From Bdellovibrio sp. (GTDB lineage: Bacteria; Bdellovibrionota; Bdellovibrionia; Bdellovibrionales; Bdellovibrionaceae): a stretch of 7,766 nucleotides of DNA. Positions 1-4,681 of this stretch are shown here, one piece after another; position 1 is the first letter of the stretch, and the number at the start of each line of letters is the position of its first letter. Made by a program: the position numbers and the translations under genes. The stretch lies in the NCBI GenBank assembly GCA_019104905.1, contig JAHRXB010000221.1, forward strand, positions 1-7,766, read 5' to 3'. Under the pieces are notes generated by a model. The model had not been told where the DNA came from. It was given only the letters and a program-made list of their open reading frames with translations, and searched no databases.

Positions 1-448
1 CGTTGGTCTTTTCAAGGCCCACCAGGCGCATGGAGCGACCATGTTTACCACTGTATTCTGAGCCCGTCACGTACATACCGAGGGACGACATGTTTGAGCC
101 CTCGACATTTGAGAACTTCTTGGCGATCCCGGTGTGATTGGGATCGGAGCCTTTCCCGTGGGCCACCAGATAACGACTGACCAGGCCGGTCTTCATATCA
201 ACCACATACATGCGCTTGTTGTTCGAAGTTTGAGTGAAGTCGATCACGGTTACATAGTTCTTATTTGAGATTTGGTTGTAGTAGACATCGTAGTACGTCA
301 AAGCCTTTTCCAAAGCTTTAGCCGGGATGATTCTTTGTGGATCGACGTAATCGTATTTTGATAAATCGGCGGACGAAAGGGAGGTTTGCGCCAAAGCAGG
401 GGCAATAAAAAACAGGCTGGCAAGAAAAGACAAAACTTTGATGGCCAT
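1..448 (-). CDS. Secreted murein L,D-transpeptidase, YkuD_2 family (partial, 3' end beyond window)
   Basis: The reading frame runs from an ATG at 448 leftward to the window edge: 149 codons are present and the C-terminal part is missing. The N-terminus MAIKVLSFLASLFFIAPALA is a clear signal peptide with cleavage predicted after ALA (residue 20), so the protein should act in the periplasm. The visible mature part carries segments typical of the YkuD_2 family: a YVTVIDF-like strand, NNKRMYVVDMKTG, LVAHGKGSDPN, and GSNMSSLGMYVTG followed by GKHGRSMRLVGLE. The family is linked to L,D-transpeptidase remodelling of peptidoglycan; the catalytic His/Cys segment lies outside the window and cannot be checked. 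The Shine-Dalgarno sequence is CCGGAG, 7 nt before the ATG. In Bdellovibrio-like predators such enzymes modify their own or prey peptidoglycan, but this gene's role is not shown here. It is transcribed away from the DsbA-like gene. Confidence 0.85.
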   Translation of the reverse strand, partial: MAIKVLSFLASLFFIAPALAQTSLSSADLSKYDYVDPQRIIPAKALEKALTYYDVYYNQISNKNYVTVIDFTQTSNNKRMYVVDMKTGLVSRYLVAHGKGSDPNHTGIAKKFSNVEGSNMSSLGMYVTGSEYSGKHGRSMRLVGLEKTN

Positions 449-452
449 GAAA

Positions 453-497
453 GGACTCCGGTGGTTTTGAGACGTGTTGAAAATCAGATCGGAGTCC
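453..497 (-). promoter_or_regulatory. Inverted repeat that could mask the ribosome binding site of the L,D-transpeptidase
   Basis: A perfect 8-bp inverted repeat, GGACTCCG at 453-460 and CGGAGTCC at 490-497, is separated by 29 nt. Read as minus-strand RNA, the proximal arm contains the GGAG of the Shine-Dalgarno and ends 4 nt before the ATG at 448. Pairing would therefore hide the ribosome binding site. The repeat could equally be a protein operator. No convincing minus-strand -35/-10 pair was seen in 449-551, so it is not certain that both arms are transcribed. Confidence 0.35.
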
Positions 498-508
498 GGG
501 CTCAAGAC

Positions 509-536
509 TTGACGAGTTCGCCAGCTAAACTAGACT
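509..536 (+). promoter_or_regulatory. Probable sigma-70-type promoter for the DsbA-like gene
   Basis: TTGACG at 509-514 and TAGACT at 531-536 are 16 bp apart. The -10 sits inside the 8-mer ACTAGACT, which recurs at two other putative promoters in this window. The predicted transcription start near 543 falls inside the GGGGGGAG ribosome binding site (539-546), so the leader would be very short. A start a few bases different from this is possible. Confidence 0.4.
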
Positions 537-551
537 TTGGGGGGAGCGAAT

Positions 552-1090
552 ATGAGATATCGAGCTATTTTATACAGCGATTTGAACTGCCCCTTTTGTT
601 ACGCCTTGGAAGAGCGACTGGTGGGACAGCATCTCAGCAGGCTCCCCAACTGCCTGTCCCCATGGAGATCGCAAATTTTTCTTTGAGTCGTGCGATCGAA
701 AGAGAAGTTTTGAGTGTTCGCGAGTTGGCGCCGGAAATTGAAATCTCAATTCCTTTAGGTAAACCGAACACCTCACGTGCTTTACGTTATATCACGGCCG
801 CTTATCGCCGGGACCCCATGTTGGCTTTGGTGTATCGACACACCATTTGCCGGGAGTTTTGGGTGAACGGAGAGGACATCTCTGACGAGGGGATGTTGGT
901 GACTTTAGCGCGAGATCTGGGCATGTTCGACTTGGTGGTGGACTCTGCTATCGAGAGTTTGACGGATCGCTGGCAACGCGAGTGGGAACATCTGGGGATG
1001 GGGGCTGTTCCCACTCTTCTTCGAGAAGATGGAGTGATCTCTCTGGGACTTCTTTCGATAAAGCAGCTCAAAGAATTTTTTGACGTTTAA
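552..1090 (+). pseudogene. DsbA/FrnE-like (HCCA isomerase-type) thioredoxin-fold oxidoreductase, frameshifted
   Basis: Translation from ATG 552, with GGGGGGAG just upstream, starts MRYRAILYSDLNCPFCYALE. This is a thioredoxin-fold strand followed by a CPFC redox motif and helix. This frame stops at TGA 684-686. The rest of the family signature is in a different frame from about 635 onward: QQAPQLPVPM, then GKPNTSRALRYITAAY, the helical region ending near LARDLGM, and GMGAVPTLL, which is the cis-proline strand of DsbA proteins. The two halves join if the ancestral gene had 1 base (modulo 3) more here. The stretch expected between the first helix and QQAP is also too short, suggesting a deletion of roughly 20-30 nt; the short repeat CAGCA (625-629 and 634-638) could have mediated it. 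An assembly error is the alternative. An upstream extension of the second frame to 386 is antisense to the transpeptidase and not credible. The 3' end overlaps the methyltransferase gene by 4 bp. Confidence 0.7.
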
Positions 1091-1836
1091 GAATTCCTAA
1101 AAATCCGAGGATGAATTTGCCAATGAACCACTTTGGTTTCATCAGGATTCCAAATAGATCCCAGATGGCGCTGCAGTTCGGGCAGAGGATCAGAGCCTTC
1201 TTTTTTGCGGTAGGATTGTAGCGCCGACCAAGTTCCCAGATAGCCGATCATCTGCTCAAGAGTCCAAGACAGAGTCATGGAAAAGTGGCGGCTTTGTAGT
1301 TCAGTAAACGGAAAGTGAATCGACTTGAAGTTTTCTTCAAGAAGACGTCTTTCCGGTTCCCAGTAAGGGCCTAAGAGTCGATCGTAGAAATCGAGAATGA
1401 CCGCATCGATCTGCGGAGTCACTTGGCACAAATTATAAACCCAGATCGCGAGGACGCCTTGATCTTTTAAAACACGACGAGCTTCTTGAAAGAAAAGATC
1501 ATGTTTAAACCAATGAAAGGCTTGAGCGATCGTAATGAGATCGACGGAGTGATCAGAGATTTGAAGCGATTCTCCGGGCCCGACTCGATATTCGATGCGT
1601 TCGTGGGGCTGAGCCAAAGCAATTTGTTTTTCGCTGGGATCAATCGCAATAACTTTTTGAAAATAAGAAGTCAGCGCCAAGGCCGCCTGACCGTTGCCTG
1701 TGCCAAGATCAATGGCCACCTGGTGCTCAGGGGCGAGAGAGGCGAGATATTTAAAGAGCTCGGGGGGATAAGAGGGGCGGTACTTTTGGTATTCAAGAGA
1801 CTGCTTGGAAAAAAGATCTTTAAATGTTGAGTTCAT
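1087..1836 (-). CDS. Class I SAM-dependent methyltransferase (Methyltransf_11 type)
   Basis: This is a 249-residue protein with the Rossmann SAM-binding pattern: motif I VAIDLGTGNG at residues 40-49, motif II VIAIDPS at 62-68 ending in the ribose-binding acidic residue, and the post-II/IV region VDLITIAQAFHWF at 98-110. The following helix and strand, EARRVLKDQGVLAIW, are also canonical. The N-terminal YQKYRPSYPPELFKYL is typical of the small-molecule methyltransferase group that includes trans-aconitate methyltransferase-like proteins, so the substrate is probably a small metabolite; which one cannot be told. The length matches the family. No Shine-Dalgarno precedes the ATG at 1836, and a -10-like TAGACT ends only 6 nt before it, which suggests a leaderless mRNA. 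It converges on the DsbA-like gene, overlapping it at 1087-1090, and is divergent from the Hsp31-like gene. Confidence 0.85.
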   Translation of the reverse strand: MNSTFKDLFSKQSLEYQKYRPSYPPELFKYLASLAPEHQVAIDLGTGNGQAALALTSYFQKVIAIDPSEKQIALAQPHERIEYRVGPGESLQISDHSVDLITIAQAFHWFKHDLFFQEARRVLKDQGVLAIWVYNLCQVTPQIDAVILDFYDRLLGPYWEPERRLLEENFKSIHFPFTELQSRHFSMTLSWTLEQMIGYLGTWSALQSYRKKEGSDPLPELQRHLGSIWNPDETKVVHWQIHPRIFRNS

Positions 1837-1842
1837 AGATAA

Positions 1843-1872
1843 AGTCTAGTCTTGGCCGATGTTGATTTGCAA
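1843..1872 (-). promoter_or_regulatory. Probable leaderless sigma-70-type promoter of the methyltransferase gene
   Basis: Read on the minus strand, TTGCAA (1872-1867) and TAGACT (1848-1843) are separated by 18 bp. TAGACT is followed by only TTATCT before the ATG at 1836, so initiation 6-7 nt after the -10 would begin at or next to the A of the start codon. The absence of any Shine-Dalgarno agrees with this. Confidence 0.4.
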
Positions 1873-1944
1873 ATGAAGTTTCAAAAATTTGAGTTCTTCA
1901 GATGATTGCGGGACACTTCAGGTATCTCAGAGGGAGGACTTTTT

Positions 1945-2703
1945 ATGAAGAGTAAAAAAGTACTTTTTGTTTTAACAAGCACTGAGAAGTTGGGTGACAG
2001 TGGACATAAAACTGGAGCCTACCTTGCAGAGATCACTCACCCTTATGATGAATTTATTAGAGCCGGATATGAAGTCGACATGATCAGTCCTCAGGGAGGA
2101 AAGGTGCCCTTGGATGGCGTCAAGATGGACGATCCTCTGAATGCGACGTGGATGAATGATGAAGAGTTTCTAAGTAAGGTGGAAGAGACGCAAACGCCCT
2201 GGCAGGTGAGCGGGCGAGACTATTGCGCCATCTATTTTGCCGGTGGTCACGGCGCAATGTTTGATTTTCCTGACAACTTGCAGTTGCAAAAACTGACCTC
2301 TGACATTTATGAAAACAACGGCGTGGTGGGATCGGTTTGTCATGGGGCAGCTGCTCTGGTGAATGTGCGCTTGTCTGACGGAAGTTATCTGATCAGAGGG
2401 CATGAGGTTTCTTGTTTTACAAATGAAGAAGAAGAAACCGTGGGTATGGAACGAGTGGTGCCGTTTTTATTGCAAACTAAAATGGAGGAGCGCGGAGCTG
2501 ATCATACATCCTCCCCGCGTTTTGCCGCCCACGTCGTGAAAAGTGGACGTTTGGTGACGGGACAAAATCCCGCATCTGCTCTAGGTGTTGGAAAGTCTAT
2601 GGTGGAGGTCTTGGATTTTATTGAAGAGGGGCGTATCGTGCCCGAACAGAATTGGTGCGAGTGGAGGAATCCCTCCGCTCCAAGTCGAGGTCTTCAGTGG
2701 TAA
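1945..2703 (+). CDS. Hsp31/DJ-1 superfamily protein (type 1 glutamine amidotransferase-like; possible glyoxalase III or deglycase)
   Basis: This is a 252-residue protein starting at ATG 1945, chosen because AGGGAGGA (1931-1938) lies at ideal distance; an in-frame TTG at 1906 has no such site. The fold markers are KKVLFVLTS at the start, THPYDEFIRAGYEVDMISPQ, the GGHGAMFDFP segment at residues 100-109, and the nucleophile elbow GSVCHGAAAL with Cys132-His133. Glu29 sits where DJ-1/Hsp31 proteins have the acid that contacts the cysteine, and an EEEE cluster at 161-164 may supply the triad acid. The pattern is closest to the yeast Hsp31/YDR533C group, which acts as a chaperone and a glutathione-independent glyoxalase (methylglyoxal to lactate). 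Activity here is inferred, not shown. The last 7 bp overlap the sigma-54 activator if that starts at GTG 2697, so the two genes are probably cotranscribed and coupled. Confidence 0.88.
   Translation: MKSKKVLFVLTSTEKLGDSGHKTGAYLAEITHPYDEFIRAGYEVDMISPQGGKVPLDGVKMDDPLNATWMNDEEFLSKVEETQTPWQVSGRDYCAIYFAGGHGAMFDFPDNLQLQKLTSDIYENNGVVGSVCHGAAALVNVRLSDGSYLIRGHEVSCFTNEEEETVGMERVVPFLLQTKMEERGADHTSSPRFAAHVVKSGRLVTGQNPASALGVGKSMVEVLDFIEEGRIVPEQNWCEWRNPSAPSRGLQW
2659..2680 (+). promoter_or_regulatory. Strong hairpin upstream of the sigma-54 activator start
   Basis: GAGTGGAGG (2659-2667) pairs with CCTCCGCTC (2672-2680) around the loop AATC. The stem is 9 bp with one G-U pair. It lies inside the end of the Hsp31-like coding region, 4 nt before the GAGG Shine-Dalgarno (2685-2688) of the next gene. 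No T-run follows, so it is not a terminator. It could modulate translational coupling or mRNA decay, or could block initiation at the upstream alternative starts. Confidence 0.4.
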
Positions 2704-3653
2704 GCGGAGAATTGAAAATTATCGCTCAAAGTCCGCGATTTATGGAAGTTCTGGAGTTGGCACGTCGGGTGGCGCTGAGTTCCGCCAATGTCTTAATCAC
2801 CGGGGAAAGTGGTACAGGAAAGGAAGTGATTGCTCGCCTGATTCATGAGCTGAGTTCACGCAAGCGGGAAACTTTCGTTCCGATAAACTGCTCTGCAATT
2901 CCGGAGGAGCTTTTGGAGGCCGAGCTTTTTGGCTTTGCGAAGGGCTCCTTCACCGGAGCTTTGGTTGCGAAGGCAGGACTTTTTGAAGAAGCCAATGGAG
3001 GAACTCTTTTTTTGGATGAGATCGGGGATCTGGATTTACATCTGCAGGCGAAGCTCTTACGGGTTCTTCAAGAGAAGAAGATAAAAAGAGTCGGAGAGAA
3101 TCACTACCGTCCTCTCAATATCCGCATATTATCGGCCACTCACAATGATCTTAGTGAGGATGTTCAGCAGAAAAAATTTCGTGAGGATCTCTATTTTAGA
3201 TTGAATGTGGTTCCGATAAAAATTCCACCTTTGCGGGAAAGGCCGGAGGATATCTTACCTTTGGCGCATTATTTTTTGGGCAAACACTCATTACGCCATC
3301 TCGGAGTTGAAAAACGCTTCACGGCGGAAGTGCCGGCCTATTTGCTCTCTCGTCCCTGGTGGGGAAATGTGCGCGAGTTAGAAAACCTGATCGAACGCGC
3401 CGTGGTGCTTTCAAGTTCCAACGAGATTTCAGTGAAAGAGTTAGAGAATGACCAAGACAACGATGCGGATTTGGAATACCTCTTTGAGCGACTTTGTCAT
3501 AAGGCGGGCCGCCTTCTTTCGCTGGAGGAAGTCACTCAGTACTATGTCGAATATGTGCTACATCTCAACCAAGGAGCTCGAGAAAAAACCGCTCGCGATC
3601 TTGGTATTGATCGAAAGACTTTGTATAGAAGAACCCTTCCTCGTTTTCAGTGA
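2697..3653 (+). CDS. Sigma-54-dependent transcriptional activator, AAA+ domain plus Fis-type HTH, no N-terminal sensor domain
   Basis: Numbered from GTG 2697, the protein has 318 residues. It contains Walker A GESGTGKE (36-43), the sigma-54 contact loop GSFTGA (83-88; usually GAFTGA), Walker B GGTLFLDEIGDL (101-112), the sensor I region ATHNDL, arginine fingers in FREDLYFRLNV, PPLRERPEDI, and the sensor II motif WWGNVRELEN (221-230). The C-terminal end, EKTARDLGIDRKTLYRR, is a Fis-type helix-turn-helix. There is no receiver, GAF or PAS domain, so the layout resembles PspF: activity would be controlled by a partner protein or by expression. The start is uncertain. GTG 2697 has GAGG 8 nt upstream; in-frame TTG 2652, GTG 2655 and GTG 2661 lack a site and overlap the previous gene further. 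The gene converges with the membrane protein gene (7-bp overlap). A sigma-54 promoter about 900 bp away is a plausible target. Confidence 0.9.
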   Translation: MVSGELKIIAQSPRFMEVLELARRVALSSANVLITGESGTGKEVIARLIHELSSRKRETFVPINCSAIPEELLEAELFGFAKGSFTGALVAKAGLFEEANGGTLFLDEIGDLDLHLQAKLLRVLQEKKIKRVGENHYRPLNIRILSATHNDLSEDVQQKKFREDLYFRLNVVPIKIPPLRERPEDILPLAHYFLGKHSLRHLGVEKRFTAEVPAYLLSRPWWGNVRELENLIERAVVLSSSNEISVKELENDQDNDADLEYLFERLCHKAGRLLSLEEVTQYYVEYVLHLNQGAREKTARDLGIDRKTLYRRTLPRFQ

Positions 3654-4162
3654 AAGTGGGCGCTCGAGGTTGTGTCCTGCTCTCTGTCTGGTGAGGAGGG
3701 CGGGGGTTCCGCTTGAGATCGAGCCTCTCGACGCAGTTCGCGTTCTTTCACGAAGTCCATCACCAAGGCCGCTAAAGCCTGTTCAAGGGCGGAAGGTGGT
3801 GGTGGCGCTTCTTGATGAGGCGGAATTCGTGAGTGGCGTTGGGTGGCGCCCGGCCAAGCGCGTAAAAAGACAGCGGCAAATACGGCGGTGGCGAATAGGA
3901 TCAAAGTCACACCCGCACCGAAGGTTGCCGTCCAATTCACCACGCCAAAGCGATCATATTGAGTTGTTCCGTCAATGATCGAGATGAAAAGACCTCCGCA
4001 AAAGAATATCACCGCCCCGAGACCGGCGAGAGTCAAAGAGACGATTTTACGACTGCGTCGGCTGACGTCGTCAAAGATCTCCAGAGCTATTTCGCGGAAG
4101 CTCTTGGGTTTGGTGTTCAAACGACCAAAGAGGAAAGACAAAACCATTCCAAGCCATCGCAT
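3647..4162 (-). CDS. Two-helix inner-membrane protein with cytoplasmic-type tail (YqjE/holin-like, unassigned)
   Basis: This is a 171-residue protein with start ATG 4162, preceded by GAGGAG 5 nt upstream. A basic N-terminal region containing SFREIALEIFDDVSRRSRK is followed by two hydrophobic helices at about residues 40-63 and 77-101. The hydrophilic tail has a proline-rich stretch (APPPPP) and an amphipathic helix around residues 126-150. This amphipathic-start, two-helix layout, directly downstream of a DUF883 gene, mirrors E. coli YqjE next to YqjD. The similarity is by architecture and synteny, not by a clear motif. The gene lies 59 bp after the DUF883 gene on the same strand and is probably cotranscribed from the sigma-54 promoter. 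Its end overlaps the sigma-54 activator gene by 7 bp. Function is unknown; it may help anchor or organise the DUF883 protein at the membrane. Confidence 0.75.
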   Translation of the reverse strand: MRWLGMVLSFLFGRLNTKPKSFREIALEIFDDVSRRSRKIVSLTLAGLGAVIFFCGGLFISIIDGTTQYDRFGVVNWTATFGAGVTLILFATAVFAAVFLRAWPGATQRHSRIPPHQEAPPPPSALEQALAALVMDFVKERELRREARSQAEPPPSSPDREQDTTSSAHFH

Positions 4163-4178
4163 AGGGACTCCTCGTGGG

Positions 4179-4207
4179 GAGAGGCCTTCTTTATGTGAAG
4201 ACCTCTC
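4179..4207 (-). other. Intergenic hairpin between the DUF883 and membrane protein genes
   Basis: GAGAGG (4179-4184) pairs with CCTCTC (4202-4207) and CTTC (4186-4189) with GAAG (4197-4200), giving a 10-bp stem with one C-A mismatch and a 7-nt loop. On the minus (transcribed) strand no T-run follows, so it is more likely a processing or stability hairpin that sets different expression of the two cistrons. On the plus strand TTTTT follows 4 nt later, so it could also stop antisense transcription. Confidence 0.4.
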
Positions 4208-4221
4208 GAAGTTTTTGGGGA

Positions 4222-4470
4222 TTAGTGTTTGCGGCGAATGAGCATTCCTGCGACGAAGCCCACGGTGGCTGCCCCGAGGACAGTATAGAAGGGGTGAGCC
4301 TTCACGAATTCCTCAGAGGCATCCACGGCCTCACGAGTTCGATCCTGAACAGCGTGATAGCGGTCATTCCAGGTTCTGCTGAGATCCCGCTTGGCGGCTT
4401 CCGCGCCATGTTTTACACTTTCTTTGATATTGCCTAGTTCGGCTCTGAATTCAGAGGATGGAGATTCCAT
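4222..4470 (-). CDS. DUF883 family protein (YqjD/ElaB/YgaM-like), tail-anchored, possible ribosome anchor
   Basis: This is an 82-residue protein with start ATG 4470, supported by AAGGAG 6 nt upstream. It has the DUF883 layout: a long charged, coiled-coil-prone N-terminal helix (residues 5-57) with the typical KESVKHGAEAAKRDL-like repeats, then the family hallmark AHPFYTVLGAATVGFVAG (58-75), a single C-terminal membrane segment ending in basic IRRKH. In E. coli, YqjD and its paralogues are inner-membrane proteins made in stationary phase that bind ribosomes through the N-terminal part, and their overproduction inhibits growth. A similar role here is inference. It is the first gene of a likely two-gene operon with the membrane protein gene, behind a sigma-54-type promoter; E. 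coli uses sigma-S for the equivalent genes. Confidence 0.85.
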   Translation of the reverse strand: MESPSSEFRAELGNIKESVKHGAEAAKRDLSRTWNDRYHAVQDRTREAVDASEEFVKAHPFYTVLGAATVGFVAGMLIRRKH

Positions 4471-4527
4471 ACGTTACTCCTTTTTATTTTTGATTGTTGA
4501 TAAGCACTAACCTCATAGACACTATAG

Positions 4528-4545
4528 AAGCAGGATCAGTGCCAG
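4528..4545 (-). promoter_or_regulatory. Sigma-54 (RpoN) promoter of the DUF883 operon
   Basis: Read on the minus strand, 4545-4528 is CTGGCACTGATCCTGCTT. The -24 element TGGCAC is perfect, the -12 element CTGCT matches the consensus TTGCW except for the first base, and the invariant GG and GC are exactly 10 bp apart. The predicted start, near 4518, gives a leader of about 48 nt ending in a strong Shine-Dalgarno. A TATAGT (4526-4521) lies just downstream but has no -35 at the right distance (CCGTCT), so sigma-70 use is less likely. Confidence 0.7.
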
Positions 4546-4603
4546 ACGGGAACGAACCAGGAGCAGTTGAAAGTGCGGGTGGGGAACTTCTCCCGGTATT
4601 GAC

Positions 4604-4618
4604 GAGACATTGTGCCTC
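4604..4618. promoter_or_regulatory. Palindrome, candidate activator (enhancer) site for the sigma-54 promoter
   Basis: GAGACATTGTGCCTC has two 6-bp half sites (GAGACA and TGCCTC, one mismatch to perfect symmetry) around a 3-bp centre. It is centred about 93 bp upstream of the predicted sigma-54 start, a usual place for Fis-type enhancer-binding activators. It also sits directly upstream of the plus-strand -35 at 4621, so it could affect the Ppx-like gene. A second, weaker dyad (GGGGAACTTCTCC, 4581-4593) is nearby. Confidence 0.35.
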
Positions 4619-4620
4619 AT

Positions 4621-4650
4621 TTGACGGCTCGATAGAGGATCGTCTAGGAT
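4621..4650 (+). promoter_or_regulatory. Probable sigma-70-type promoter of the exported Ppx/GppA gene
   Basis: TTGACG at 4621-4626 and TAGGAT at 4645-4650 are separated by 18 bp. Initiation near 4657 would give a leader of about 25 nt with GGGAAAG before the ATG at 4682. The promoter is divergent from the sigma-54 promoter in the same 211-bp intergenic region. Confidence 0.45.
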
Positions 4651-4681
4651 GGGTTGTAGAAAAACTTCGGGAAAGCGAATA

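Noticed and set aside
386..551. Plus-strand reading frame continuing upstream of the DsbA-like region (starts MRQSRGNKKQ)
   Set aside because: It is antisense to the start of the transpeptidase gene and to the intergenic region, and shows no family resemblance; only its part after about 635 belongs to a real gene.
1853..1870. Plus-strand TTGGCC...TTGC resembling a sigma-54 promoter for the Hsp31-like gene
   Set aside because: GG and GC are 13 bp apart instead of 10, which sigma-54 does not tolerate.
2758..2777. TTGGCACG inside the activator gene resembling a -24 element
   Set aside because: The GC falls 11 bp after GG and the site lies inside coding DNA with no gene start nearby.
3448..3978. 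Long plus-strand frame over the end of the activator and the membrane protein gene
   Set aside because: A shadow of two well supported genes with arginine-rich low-quality translation and no motif.
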